Of a DNA stretch of 64,000 bases, positions 34,713-46,560 are shown piece by piece. The DNA is taken from contig JADNRV010000270.1 of NCBI GenBank assembly GCA_015499995.1, forward strand, positions 1-64,000. Direction: 5' to 3'. The notes under the pieces were generated by a model. The model made no database searches and had not been told where the DNA came from. It saw only the letters and a list, made by a program, of their open reading frames with translations. The stretch is from Flammula alnicola (Eukaryota > Basidiomycota > Agaricomycetes > Agaricales > Strophariaceae). A program made the translations under genes and the position numbers. Position 1 is the stretch's first letter, and each line of letters opens with the position of its first letter.

Positions 34713-37700
34713 ATGGTGCACCGTCCAGCGGACTCTCGTCTGCTCACCAACCTCCTACAACAAGAAAAGGACTATTCGAAGCAGCTCAACCAAGTTCTTC
34801 AGTCGTCTAATGCCTCTTTGGCCTCTTTCGCTGCTTATGCTGCAGCATCTCCTCCTCCAGCGTCTCATGTTATCATGACGGTAGCTGGATCTCTTGCAGC
34901 GGCAGATGACGCCCTCAGAAGGTATGCTCTCGGTGTCGACGAATGGAGAGACACCATGCGCCTTTTGAAAGACGCCGAAGACGAAGTTGGAAATATTATG
35001 AGGGACAGGGAGATCCTGTGCGTATCCTTGCAGTTTGCGAGCGGACATGTCTCTAATGATTATTTAGTGTCACCCGCCTGATAAAAGCCTCCAAGTCACA
35101 AAAAAATGGCTCAGGAAGCATTCGAGAGTCGCTGCTCTTGGGACACCAGCGGTCTCCCTCGTCTTCTTCGATTTCCTTATCTATCGGAGGCCAACAGGAC
35201 ACGCCATCGCCTTCTCCTTCACGCCCCTTGTCGGCATCCATCTCATCTTCTACGAAGCTAGCTGCTGCGCAGTCGGAATTGCAAGCCTGTGAAGCCCATC
35301 TCGCTGCCAAAGAGCGCGAACTTGCGACGAAACGTTGTGTCGCCGTACGGGATGGTCTGGGTACACGTCTCAGGGCCATGGTCGAATGTGGTTGGGCATG
35401 GAATGAACTGGGCAAGGAGGCACTACAGAGCCTCGAAGAATTAGGAACCGACCATCCAGGTTAACCTTTTGCTTGCATTTATATAGGCAGTTTCTAATAT
35501 GAATGTTTTACAGAACAAAGACCTCCACTTGTACATGAACCTCATCTCGGTTCTAATCCGAATAACAAATCCCTTCCTGTTCCAGAGCCCGAGTCCACGC
35601 GTCCGTCTTCGGATTTCTCCTCGATTGGACCTTCTCAGTCCGCATCCCAGGCGCACTTAATGCATGACATCCCACCAGCAGTCGGCATGGACGCCGTAAT
35701 GAGCTCCAGCGTATTCGGCGACCTGACCGCGACCTCGTCAGAGGGTGCTCGTTTACGGCCGTCTTCCGGCATGTCAAGTGCGGGGTCGTCAATTTTCTCC
35801 AACCCTGCCATGCACGCGACGTACAAAGTCCAGACTGTAACGTATGCTCCTGCCATAGCCGTCCATGTCCCTGGAAAGGAAATGCCTGCTGGGTCCAGCA
35901 GGACGTACAAACCCGACTACACGTCTATGCACATACCTGCTCCACATGCCCTGGAGGGATATGCATATGGCATTCCGACCGCTGGTGGACCTGCTGGGTT
36001 GCAGCATCCGCATTCAAGAACCAGTTCAGGGCATTCGACCCCGCAAAAGCCATATTCAGAATCCACTGCTCAACCACTTGTCTCTGCTTTCCAGAATAGG
36101 CACATGTTAGAGAGACGGATTACGGAAGACTCTGATGAGAGCAGCATCCAGGAGGTCAAGGAGCAGGAGAAGCTTGTGCAGGAGGGCAAGTTGGCGGTTG
36201 TGGAAAATCCGCGGTTTATGACCGAGGCGAGGAAGCGAGAGATAGAGAAGGAAAAAGAGAAGGAAAAAGAACGAAAGAGGAGAGAGGAGGAAGAAAGAGC
36301 TAGGAAAGAGGTTAGCGACCAAGAAGCCGTCGCCCCCGAGGATCACGAGCACGAGAAGGACGCAGCTGGCAAAGAGAAGAAGAGGTTCTTGTTTTTCCAT
36401 CATCAACCGAAAGCGGAGCCGAGCCAGCCTCAAACATCTTCCGAGGCACCCAGCGGCAATGGGCATGCCATCTTTGCTCCTGCTACTGATAATTCCGAGC
36501 ATCATGGCTCTCTTTCCAAGACCGGTACGAAATCTGCCAACACGTCGCCTTCGAAGGGGTTTCTAGGAAGCCTGCGGGGCTTTTTTGGGGCGAAACAGCC
36601 ATCGCCTCGTTCGCGCACCTTGCCCACTCGGGTGGAGAGAAATCAGGACAACACGTCCGACTCTGACAGCGACCGCCCGCCCAGGAAGAAGCCGTCTGGC
36701 GGTGGTGCTGGAGTTAAGACCAAGCCAATAGTTAGCGGCCGATGGCACACACGCACGGATAAGAACATCAGAGAACTGTCCAGGAGGGGTAGCTATGACG
36801 GTGGTGATCTAGGGAGGATTGCTGTTAATGGGCTTAGCACTGGCCTCGCTGGAGGTGCGGTTGCCAACGCCGGGGTTGTCAATGCTACTGGTGTTGGGCG
36901 CGGAGCGGCGGGGCAGAAACCGGTTAGGGGCAGGGCGGCTAGCGATGTCGGTACTGGCGCCTCTCGTGCTGAGGTTCCTTCTGTTGGTGCTGATGCTGGT
37001 GCTAGTCCTGCTGGGAGGAGACTGAAGAAAACGCGTAATGGGCCACCTGTGTCTGCGTCTGCCGCCGCGGCGGCTGTTGGTACTACCGACACCGCGACAA
37101 TACAACCGAAAGCACCTACTCAATCTCAGACGCCCGTTCGGGCTGCCAGCGCCACCACCACTCCGAAAGCGGCTGGACAACGCAGTGCGAGTGTAGATGT
37201 ACCCAACGAGAGTCGAAAGAGTTGGGTTGAGCACGATGATGAGAAGGAGGGTGGTGGGACGATCGTCCACCTTGGGCGGAGGAGGACTGCCAGCGAGGTG
37301 GGCAGTGTGAAGAGTGCTACACAACTTACTGCTACATCCTCTGCAACACCGGGGAGGAAAGGGCCGGCCCTTTGGTCCAAGCCTTCGCCTACTGTTCGCC
37401 CCGCACCCGCCTCTGTTGCTGTGCCAAGCCCAAGCGCTGCTGCGAAGGGTTATTCGAGTGATACGGCTGTTCTGACCTCTGCTCCGGCTGTGACGAGGAA
37501 GAGGAGTTTGACGAAGAAGAAACCTCAGGGTGCTACGACTACGACCACCGCTGCCCCTGTTGTTCCACCTCCTGCTCCATCTGCAGATGTCGGCACTCTA
37601 CCGTCGTCGACGCTCAAGAGAAAGAGCTCTGTAAAATCCTCTGCATCTCAAAATACGCCTAGCAAATCGCCGGCGCCTCGTCAGGTTGTAACTACACCAA

Positions 37701-39334
37701 CTGGATCGGCTACGGTTTTAGTAGCTGGTGGCGAACAACCCACCGGCACCCTTGTTCCTCAGCCTGGATGGAACGCACAGGCGAAGGCACCGGGTGGTAG
37801 TTTGTCGAGGCACTCTTCGGACGCCAGCGCTGCCAGTGCACCTACCGGTGGTATCGTCAAAGGCAAGCGGCGAACGAGCCTTGGTCAAGGCATGGGAGGC
37901 AGCGGAGGACTAGGGCGCAGGTCGTCGTTAGGAGGGGCGAGTAGTACGTCATTGCCGGCTAAAGTTGACACGACGCCTGCGCCTGCTTCCACCTCTGCCA
38001 ATGCACCGTCGGCGTCGGTCGTCCAACCTACGGCGCCTGTGCCTAGCCTGATGAGTATTGTGGAAGATGTGGCGAGGGGTAATCGTGAAGGGTGGAGTCA
38101 GGATTGGAAGATGAAAAAGGGTGCTGGAGGGAAGGTTGTTGGGATGATTGAGGTTGTGAAGGCTCCTCCGCCAATGCCTCGAAATATGTTGGCGGCGCTG
38201 GATCAGGCGGAGATCAAGAGCCGTGCGACAACGACGACGGCGACGACGATGACACCGACGAGAGGACGCCCTGGGATGTTTGAAATCAAAGCGCCTGGAT
38301 CAGTGTTTGATCAACGACAGGCGGAGGCTGGAAGCACGTCGCGCCAACCTCAGTTGTCGACTCCAACCCATAAGCAGAAGCAAGAAGTGCCTGGGCATCG
38401 AGTAACTGCTACTGCAGTTACTCCCACCGCTACACCTTCGAGTACTCATCGCGCCGCGAAATCTCCTCTGCGAAGTGCCTTGAGGAATCCCAGTCGGTCG
38501 CCCTCACCTGCCGCTGGTCCTTCTCGTATCCAGCATCAAACCCCAAGCTATTCGTCTCATGACGAATCGTTGCCTCCACCGATCAGCGGCATACTTCCTT
38601 GGGGCTCTGATGGAACACTGCAGCAACCGAAGAAAATTGAGAAGGCCAAGGCTGCTCCTCCTGTTGAAAATCCGGACAAGTCTGGCGACGACTCGTCGGG
38701 GACCGGAAATGAAGTATTTTATTCCGATGTCGAAGAGTCTGAGCCGGAGGTTGTTGCGGCAGCGGCAGCACCTGCTAAAGATGCTGGGGCCCAATCTGCG
38801 ACTACACTGGCAGTCAGTGGCATTGGTACACCTACGCCTGAAGCACCTGTTACCACACAGGCTGTTGGCCGTGGAAGAGCCTTATCCGAGGTTTCGCGAT
38901 CTACGTCATCGACTGTCATTGTCGGGCCTCCTAGCCAATCGCAGTCTGAATCGCAACTGCCGCCTGCCATTGCTCGACCTTCGTCGCAGACCCCACGGAG
39001 GAGGAAAAGTGTCCGCGTGTCGTTGCAGCCTACTTTCTCGCCACCGCCACCTGCCATCGAGTACGATGATGAAGAAGAGCAGAGGAAGCCTGCACCTTGG
39101 GTGCGGCAAGGTTCTGCTAGAATCCCACCTGCGCCTCAAGTTCTCGTTGGACCTCTTCCCGCTCCCATACCACTACGTTCCAGGGCTGTGGAGGGCGATG
39201 GTTCCAAGGTAGCCGACATGTGGGCACCAGATTCGGACGACGAGGATGAACAATATACGAGAGCCAAGCGGCTGTTGAACCGGGCGGCTAAGAAGGACAG
39301 GGACGTGAAGCTCATGGTCGCCAATCGTGCATAA
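34713..39334 (+). CDS. Large, mostly disordered protein with helical N-terminal domain
   Basis: Three exons (34713-35017, 35068-35459, 35514-39334) sum to 4518 bp, an exact 1505-residue frame. The first 240 residues look folded and helical: LLTNLLQQEKDYSKQLNQVL, MTVAGSLAAADDALRRYALG, EVGNIMRDREILVTRLIKAS, then KLAAAQSELQACEAHLAAKE and TRLRAMVECGWAWNELGK. This pattern of long amphipathic helices recalls BAR/IMD-type membrane-curvature domains of eisosome-like proteins, an inference only. A charged coiled-coil-like run (REIEKEKEKEKERKRREEEE) follows near residue 425. The other 1000 residues are Ser/Pro/Thr/Ala-rich with many basic-Ser sites, and the protein ends in a conserved-looking acidic-to-basic tail, MWAPDSDDEDEQYTRAKRLL. 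Probably a cortex or polarity scaffold. Confidence 0.72.
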
Positions 39335-39857
39335 GTCGATTCTGGGTTTACTCGGTCTGATTGGTTCTTCTATATTTCTCATCTCCTTCACATTATGCTC
39401 CGGGTCCGTGTGTTGTAGTTCTTTTCTTTTTCTTTTTTAACCCTCACCTCATTCTTTTGAACGTAAGTTATTGTGCTCATATGTATTTTTAACTTTTTCC
39501 CAACTTTTTCCACTCTTTTTTCTTCCTCTATCGTTTTAGAATAAGTTATCTCATCTACTGTATCATACATATCACTTATTCTGTCGATTTTGGGGTTTGC
39601 TTGCCGTCATATATTCTGAATTCCTAACTTAGAAGGCTTCAACTCGATCTTTCCACCAGTTTACGTAAGCTGCGGTTTAGATTTCAAAGTCAGTGCCATT
39701 TCGTTCTTATACCACAAACCCCTTGGCCATCGCACTCTTCTGCTTTTTGAATCCATATTAACCCGCCTTTCAAAGGGTTAAATAACACTCCATTATCTTT
39801 TCTATCTATTCAGATAGTTCCAAACCACCCTAATACTTGTACACGCGTTTGAAAACA
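39335..39857. other. Intergenic region upstream of SUMO
   Basis: About 520 bp, T-rich (39420-39530), no gene recognised. Confidence 0.4.
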
Positions 39858-40471
39858 ATGTCTGACGAGGAACACCAGCCACAAACCCAGGACCACGAGC
39901 CCAAGGTTGAAGACGCAAACACGACTATTAACATCAAGGTAACCTGGCCGTCTTGCGGCACTTTTGCCCACGTATCTATTTGAAGATGTTGATTGGGCGT
40001 TAGGTTGTGAGCTCGTCCGGCGAGGAAGTTTTCTTCAAGATCAAGAGGAGCACGAAGCTTAGCAAGCTCCAAGGGGCTTATGCTAGCAAGGTGGGCAAGG
40101 ACGTAGGAAGCATTCGGTGAGCCTACTTTTTCTCAATCATATCTCTCGTCCAGCGATTTTCTGCGCTAAATCATGATCAATTCCCTCCGATTATCAACAC
40201 ATCTTGTACCGCGGGAGGATAGCTTGAAACTGACTCCTTCCTTGTCGTTTTGACTAGATTTTTGTATGATGGTGCACGGATACAAGACGACGACACCCCA
40301 GCATCACTCGATATGGATGATAATGGTGCGTATAATATCTGCTTTCAGCAAAACGCATCTGACATAGAGAACCTAGACACGATTGATGTCATGGTAGAGC
40401 GTACGTTCTCTTATTTATTTACTTTGATCGCCTTTCTCATACTTTTCTCAGAGGTTGGAGGATCTCATTAG
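39858..40471 (+). CDS. SMT3: SUMO (Smt3-like ubiquitin-like modifier)
   Basis: Ubiquitin-like modifier conjugated to lysines of nuclear and other proteins. Five exons (39858-39938, 40004-40116, 40258-40325, 40377-40400, 40452-40471) sum to 306 bp, 101 residues, the usual SUMO length. The flexible N-terminus MSDEEHQPQTQDHEPKVED is followed by TTINIKVVSSSGEEVFFKIK, the SIM-binding strand and helix region KLSKLQGAYASKVGKDVGSI, FLYDGARIQDDDTPASLDM and DTIDVMVEQVGG. The diglycine needed for conjugation is followed by SH, which a Ulp protease must remove. All phases agree and the gene is intact. Confidence 0.95.
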
Positions 40472-40879
40472 GGTGGCATACGGCAAGCAAAGTCGCAATC
40501 CATGTACAAATTCACTTCATTCTTGACTTCTGCACAGCGAGTTGCATCTATACTTCACTTTTTTCTCTTTTATTGTAATATCGCACGGGTATCTCAACTA
40601 ACTCTCTTTTAAATCTTGTTGATTCTGCTTGTTTTGGAAGATTCTTCGCCCTGTGGGAGTGATTTAATAGTGCATGAAGTGCGACGAATTTGATCTCTTT
40701 GAATTTTTTGCCGTCTTTGTAATCGTCTTTGGAGTCACTTCAATTCTCATGCCGATGTCCGAAGTCTCAAGTGCAGATAGCGAACACTTTCTCTGTAAAT
40801 AACAAAGGTAATTACTTCATAATTCAAATTGTATCTCACACTGGCAACTGACTTTTCGTCAGGTTAATAACTGTCCCCT
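40472..40879. other. Convergent intergenic region SUMO / M28 peptidase
   Basis: About 410 bp between convergent 3' ends. No gene seen. Confidence 0.45.
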
Positions 40880-42381
40880 TCAATTTGGCGTCGGGAAGGC
40901 GGCCGGGCTCTTAAATCCATTCTTGCCCACTGCACGAACTCCCATCTGCACGTTATCCTTCGAAAGCTTGACAGTGACCTGATTTACCAAGCCAACTGGT
41001 ATCACGCGGTTCCATTGGGGCAGGTCGGTTTCCCTCCATACAACCTCGTATCCAGCAATATCGGGGTTAGAATCGACATTCCACGACAAGGTCGAATTAT
41101 TCGACAGTGCGCTGACGTCGATGGTGAGGCCTTTTGGCGTTCCAGGCGCTTGTGCCAGTGACCATATTGCTGCTCCGTTGACCTTCCCAACTTTGGCAGT
41201 GAAGTCGAAGTCAACAAACTCGGTCAAATCACCGAATTGTTCGCCGTTGGCGGCGACGCGTACATCCTGATGCTGGTGGGCGAAGTTTTCGTGGGGCTCA
41301 GTGAATCGGACAGCTGGGAAACCTTGGTCCAAGAATGACTCATGGTCTCCTCCGCGCAAGAACCGATCCGGGCGATAAATCGCGCGTACTATGAGTTGAT
41401 TTGTCAATTTGGGCTCGCATATACAGGTAATGTACATACCATTCAGCTGGGTGGCAGTGTTTTGAGATACTTCTGCAACAAAGCGACCTAGTTGATGGGC
41501 TGGCGAGTCGTTTTCGCCTCCGATAGAAGCAAGTGCAAGATTCTGATTTGCCGTATTGGAAGGAGGAAGGCCGGACACGAACATCCGGATATCGGTTTTG
41601 TCGATGGTTCCGTCGTCGGCTTGGGAAGCTCCAACAATATCGTTGTCGAGCATGCCTTGGACGTCTACTCCGTTTTGCTTGAGTGTAGTGGCCATGAAAT
41701 TCGACCCGAAGAGCCCTTGCTCCTCCCCAGCGACAACGGCAAACATGATTGTTGCTGCCGGCTGATGAGTTGCCATTATGCGCGCCAATTCCATGGAAAT
41801 TGCAACTCCAGATCCATCATCGTCAGCTCCGGGAGCGTCATCAATGAAGTTCAGGATATTCGTAACGCGCGAATCATAGTGGCCAGAAACGACGTACACG
41901 CGATTAGGCTCCTTGGAACCGGTCAATGTTGCGACAATGTTGCTGATGACAGTGGCATTGGGGATTTCCGGGACTGGCTGCTGCACATAACTTGGCACGG
42001 TTACGGTCATTCGTCCATTGGAAGCAGCGGCGAATGAGCGCATCTGGGAGGCGATCCAGTCTCGAGCAGCGCCAATTCCACGCACTGGATCTGTCTGATT
42101 GGACATCGTGTGGCGGGTGCCAAAGGATACGAGCTTCTCGATTATTGCCTGAATGCGGTTGGGGTCGATTTGGTTGAGAATAGAAACGAGCTCTTGGTCG
42201 GGCTGTTGTGGAACGAGAACCTGTCCAGGGCCTGGAGGCCAAATACTCAGAGGTTCCATAAGCGACTGGGAGTATACTGCAACCCAAGGCCCATTAATAA
42301 TGTACAGAAAGGGAGGTGATTTTACTACATGCCTCCAGTCGCCAAAAGGCACAACGAGAATAAACTTTGAGCAACACGCAT
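40880..42381 (-). CDS. Secreted M28 family metallopeptidase
   Basis: Co-catalytic zinc aminopeptidase of family M28. The zinc ligands and catalytic acids are visible in order: His in SGHYDSR, bridging Asp in GADDDGSG, catalytic and ligand Glu in GEEQGLFG, Asp in MLDNDIVG, and His in TEPHENFAHQHQD. A fibronectin-type-III-like C-terminal domain follows (TLSWNVDSNPDIAGYEVVWR). The longest frame begins at a GTG (42394). A better start is the ATG at 42381, which opens MRVAQSLFSLCLLATGG, a good signal peptide, before a GT donor; a TATAAA lies 60 bp upstream. Joining that exon to the main frame through the acceptor near 42267 is off by one base, so one base may be missing between 42250 and 42270. 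A 51-bp intron near 41389-41439 is in frame with the exons. Confidence 0.88.
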
Positions 42382-42440
42382 TGTCGAACTTCACGGAGAC
42401 GGCGAGAGGTCTGCGGGCTTCCTTTCTTCTGTAGCTTCAT

Positions 42441-42446
42441 TTTATA
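42441..42446 (-). promoter_or_regulatory. TATA box of the M28 peptidase gene
   Basis: TATAAA on the minus strand (GAGTATAAAATG), 60 bp from the ATG at 42381. Its position supports that start and excludes the non-ATG frame start at 42394. Confidence 0.6.
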
Positions 42447-43201
42447 CTCGCCGGTGTCAGCGTGCTACTGGCTGGACACAGGAAAGGTGGTGCGTGCGTC
42501 CATATGGTTCGTTCCATAGATATGTCCATATGATCCAGTCCGAAGGCGATTATTAGTGGAATTGGCCCATAAGTAGTACGCGTTAGTCGTAACATGGGAA
42601 TCTTACCTATATTTATGTTCCCGCCATATAGCGAGGCTGGGAAAGAAAGCCCTACCAAAGTCCAGTCCGATAAAGATGAAAATAGTACGCCTTACACGGC
42701 GTGGACAACTTTTGCATTTATCTATGTCGTATTGCCACTGCGCCGTGCTTCTCTATCAAATTTCCAATTATCCGACGTAACCTGAGGTTCATGAGTGGCA
42801 GCACCATATCGATGTTATTCGAATTCCCTGGCCACAGCTACTAGGCATTATATCTAAGTGATGTCGTTCGTGCGCTGCAAGGATTGTAATTTTGTGATAG
42901 CAATCATGCCTCACCCTATGTGTGGATTACTGAGAACCGGAAGGACTAGACTCTCCAAAAAATGGCGCGTACATGCGAGAACTAGGAGAGCAATGGCAGA
43001 CGTGGGTTGTGCGGCCCTAAGTTAACGGTAGCAGCGGGCCCCCTATCCGTACTTAGTTTAGTAGCACGAGGCGACGATTTCAGCATATTTCGAGCAGAGA
43101 AAGGTTTGTGTCAATTTGTACCATGCAGATCAAGAAGTATTGTTATAGAAAAGAAGTAAAGGCCCATCCCATCGTTCTCATATTGAAAGAGTGTCCAGCA
43201 T
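42447..43201. other. Intergenic region between the two secreted peptidase genes
   Basis: About 750 bp with no convincing gene. It contains the upstream region of the M28 gene and the 3' side of the M35 gene. Confidence 0.45.
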
Positions 43202-44632
43202 TAGATAGCTGGGTCGTTCTCGGCGAAGTACTCGTGCGATGCGGCATTGGTGATTGCTAAGAGCGGCGTGTTGGAGGCTAGGCTGCGACAAGCAGATTTG
43301 TCTTCAAACAGTGGCAGATCTGAAGTTCCAGCGATGCTCGGGAACTGAGAGCCGAGCTTAATGAGCAATCCAGCCTACAATTTATAAAGCTTTTAGCCAA
43401 CCCCACCATACGGAGGATTACTGCGCACCTGTGAATCACTACCAATGAGGTTGGTTTGCCAGAACAAGTCGCAAAGATAGATGTATTTGTCTCTGTGTGA
43501 GAAATGAGTGTTACACTAGTACTATGATAGCTGAGGGAATGAAAACGCGAACTGAGTAAGCAAAACATATGCGACAACCCCAGTCTTCAGAGGCTGGTTC
43601 GCACAGGTCCCACAGTCGTAGGTGAATTCTCCGAAATCTGCGGCGTCGATTGCTTGGAAGTGTTGAAGGACAACATTGTAATTATCCTGGCTGAAAGCAC
43701 CAAACCAGGCATTGTAGCGAGCAGACTCAGATGAGCCCGACTGAGTCAGGAAGCTGCGAATGCGCGGTGTGAGGAATCGTGCTTCTTTAATAATCTTTGC
43801 GCTTACTGATAGGTGTCTCGAGCATAGGTCTCCCCGCTATTGACAACGTTGCCAAGATTGCCCTGGTGTTCGTCACTGCACCCCACAAAGGTTGTCCTTT
43901 TCTGGTGTTTCTTGATGGCATTCAGGTTTACTATGGAAAATGGGTTGATGATGTTGACCGTCTGAGAGGCGGACTGCGCTTGGACGGTGAATACAGAACC
44001 CGATGTTACGTTGAAAGCCTGGAAAGTGATGTGGGGGAATACATTGTAAGTCCCAGCACCGGCTTTTGTGAAGTTGTAAGCTTGCCCCACTTCAAATGAC
44101 GGGTAAGAAAAAAGATTGGGCAACAGATATTCCGATAACGAACTTACAGGAGTGGGTAATATTGATTGATGCTCCGGGTTTCAAGACAGAAAAGACGTCC
44201 GACTCGTTGGATGCCAACGCCTGACGAGGACTATATTGAACCTCAGACAATCGTTAATGACATAAAATAAAGGGCAATGAATCGGTCATACTACATATCC
44301 CATGAAGTCGGGGGTTGCGCCATTGTTGACATTGGTAATATTGAAGCTGTGGGTGGGCATGTTGGTCAAGACAGTGCTAGGATCCCTCAAGAGATGCAGG
44401 GTTTCGTGGCCCTTATTGGTTAGAGTGGTAACCACTGATAGTTCAGCCATGTTATGCGCAGACGCTGGACCTGAGACGATGAAATAGGTTCGAATCAGGG
44501 ACTTTAAAAAAAATACATTTCAACGACATACATACCCTTGAGCCCAATAAAGAGACTAGGAGTGGCAGAGACAGCGGCACAAAACACGAGGGAAGAGAGC
44601 AAGCGGCATGGAAGAGACTTGAAAGTGACCAT
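43202..44632 (-). CDS. M35 deuterolysin / peptidyl-Lys metallopeptidase homologue without HExxH
   Basis: Secreted aspzincin-family protein, similar in layout to the peptidyl-Lys endopeptidases of mushrooms. Signal peptide MVTFKSLPCRLLSSLVFCAA; propeptide exons with SVVTTLTNKGHETLHLLRD, NITNVNNGATPDFMGYV and VLKPGASINITHS; mature region SARYNAWFGAF, DFGEFTYDCGT, KYIYLCDLFWQ, then LASNTPLLAITNAASHEYFA at the end. The catalytic segment, normally GTLIHExSHF then GTxDxxYG, reads AGLLIKLGSQFPSIAGTSDL. Both zinc-ligand histidines and the catalytic Glu are gone; only the Asp of the GTxD motif remains. The cysteines and C-terminal SHEYFAEN block are kept. One exon join near 43490-43560 could not be made in phase. 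TATAAA at 44698-44703 fits the ATG at 44632. Probably a pseudoenzyme. Confidence 0.83.
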
Positions 44633-44697
44633 CTTGAAGCAAAGAATGCCTTGACGTTGGAGGGGGCAACTGAAGCGTTCCAAATCACGAAGGGAAT

Positions 44698-44703
44698 TTT
44701 ATA
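44698..44703 (-). promoter_or_regulatory. TATA box of the M35 homologue
   Basis: TATAAA on the minus strand, 65 bp upstream of the ATG at 44632. Confidence 0.55.
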
Positions 44704-46014
44704 CCTGCCAGTTGGCGTCAGTAAAGCATTTGATCTCTTAGAAATTTCCAAACCCTAGAACTCGCCCTTCAGTATTATGTTACTGCGGCGGAACAATACT
44801 GAATAGAATCGGATCTCGAGTAATTGTGCTTCAGTGGCTCGCCAATTGCTCATCAAAAGGAATTAATTTGCTATGGCTTCTTGCAGCAGCAGATTCGATA
44901 CGGCGGCGGAGGAAATGTGGCCACCAATGGCGCAAAAAGGATGGCCTGCACCCGTTCAAGAACCTCCAGAGTCCATGTCAGTTAACGGCGCAAGGAGGAC
45001 AGAAGTGGCGTTGTTTCAGGACCCAATCGAGTCCACAAGCGGCATCCGATAGCGGAGAAGAGAAGGTACCGTCGCAGCGAGGCCCACTAGTCCGGTAATG
45101 CACCGATGTGCCTCCACAATCCATTATCTTGCTTTACATACTCCTAGTGTTTAATCAGAATGCTGTGCGAAGACTGTGATTGAGCGCCAGATATCGTGAT
45201 CCCATCCAATAGCAGGAGTAAACCCCTGGATTCCCAAGGACAAGAAGAGGAAAAATCGTATTGGTTGACGATTCGGCGAATGTCGACAGCACTCAATCGA
45301 CTGGTCACAAGCAAGGTCATTTAGGCCGAGTTGAAAAATGCTCTTTTTGAACGATTCGCAATGGATTATCATCGCTTCATCGCATCAAGAAAGCCAAGGC
45401 ATGACTCATGGCGTTTGCAGGCTGGGTGTATCAGAAATCCCGAGTCACCTAGAAAACTTCAACTTATCATTAGCGTCAGCAAAAAGTTCGAAGGTGAGAC
45501 TCTTTCTTGAAGTGAGAGTACTATACATGTGAGTTCATTGACGGGAAATCGAGCAGTTCAGGATTCATTGGTAGAGAATATGTTGCTGGCCACCCAATGA
45601 CCACCTTTGCAAGAACTTGTTGAAATTGGAAGGAACAGGAATGCCTGTCTAGACTGGTCGGTGCCCATCCATTACCGGCAGTTGCCGCGGCTTTAAATAA
45701 ATGACAGCCCATCCGAGTCCTCATTCCAGGTCCATACCTAACTTCTACATCGTCATTTTGTCGTCGTCGTAGCTGGAGAAACCGACGAAGTTCCAAGCTC
45801 AAAGCTACAAGTCTCCAAAAGAATTCCATTCATAACTCATCCGACTGACTTGGTAGACCAGGGAGTGAGTAAACGCTTCTAACTTCCAAACATTACACTT
45901 TCATCGAAGCTCATTTGCTCTCATCTGAAGTACTGCCGATCGAGGAACACGGCCATCGCACCACAAGACTGATAGTTGATTCTCTCAGCTTCAAGTTTGA
46001 CCTATCACAGAATC
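44704..46014. other. Intergenic region, 1.3 kb
   Basis: Short open frames on both strands (for example 44826-45098 plus) lack starts in context, splice partners or known motifs. No gene called. Confidence 0.4.
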
Positions 46015-46560
46015 ATGGCTCCTTGGACACCTGAAATAATGGATTGTTTCCAATCCATCAAGCCTGACCTTGAATCGGATTTTACGCCAGCGGCGTACAA
46101 CAAGCTCCTAAACACCCTCTTCCCAGTTAACACCCCATACACCGTCTTTCCTCAGGTTCATCGACACGATGAAATCGTAACACCGTCGGCGCGCACAACT
46201 TTTACGGTGTATTACAAGAACACGCCTGTATTCTTGCTCGATCTCCATCCGTATCCTAATCTTGCCCGAATCTCTGCACGAGAGGCCGCGGACGACCACA
46301 TTCGCATGCATGTGCGGGACCTGCTTCCGTATTGTCCTTTGCCCACCTTATATGCTATAAGTGCATTCGGGACAAGGCTGTCCTTCTACACAGTGACCCC
46401 TGGGTGTGCGATTCTACCTGCCCGTGTAACCGCTTCAGATCAATCTACGCACGACGGAACGCCTGCGGATTGGTGGGACTGTGACATACTGGAGGACGAC
46501 GGAGCGATCAGGCTGAAAGAAGTGGTGAACAAGATACGAAACCAATGCGAGAATTTATAA
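46015..46560 (+). CDS. Intronless unknown protein, possibly PD-(D/E)XK nuclease fold
   Basis: 181 residues from MAPWTPEIMDCFQSIKP; the frame also has an ATG at 45976, but MAPW fits better. Not a named family. The arrangement TVYYKNTPVFLLDLHPYPNL, then RISAREAADDHIRMHVRDLL, then LPTLYAISAFGTRLSFYTVT resembles the core of PD-(D/E)XK-fold proteins: a strand carrying E-x-K, a helix often with a Gln or His, and a Gly-Thr strand. Here the strand has D-L-H in place of E-x-K, so catalysis is uncertain. Similar short single-exon proteins are common in mushroom genomes. The fold call is inference. Confidence 0.5.
   Translation: MAPWTPEIMDCFQSIKPDLESDFTPAAYNKLLNTLFPVNTPYTVFPQVHRHDEIVTPSARTTFTVYYKNTPVFLLDLHPYPNLARISAREAADDHIRMHVRDLLPYCPLPTLYAISAFGTRLSFYTVTPGCAILPARVTASDQSTHDGTPADWWDCDILEDDGAIRLKEVVNKIRNQCENL

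Noticed and set aside
35018..35068. Frameshift in the 1505-residue protein at the first joint
   Set aside because: A GT..AG intron there joins ILVTRLIK in phase, and the three exons sum to an exact multiple of three.
42382..42394. M28 start at 42394
   Set aside because: The first codon there is GTG. The ATG at 42381 with a signal peptide and a TATA box at the right distance is a better start.
44470..44520. tRNA-like B-box (GGTTCGAATCA)
   Set aside because: It lies in an intron of the M35 homologue, with no A box, acceptor stem or anticodon arm in register.
40880..44632. M28 and M35 genes as a protease cluster
   Set aside because: They are adjacent on one strand, but the M35 member lacks catalytic residues and there is no shared promoter or other secreted enzyme nearby; proximity alone is weak evidence.
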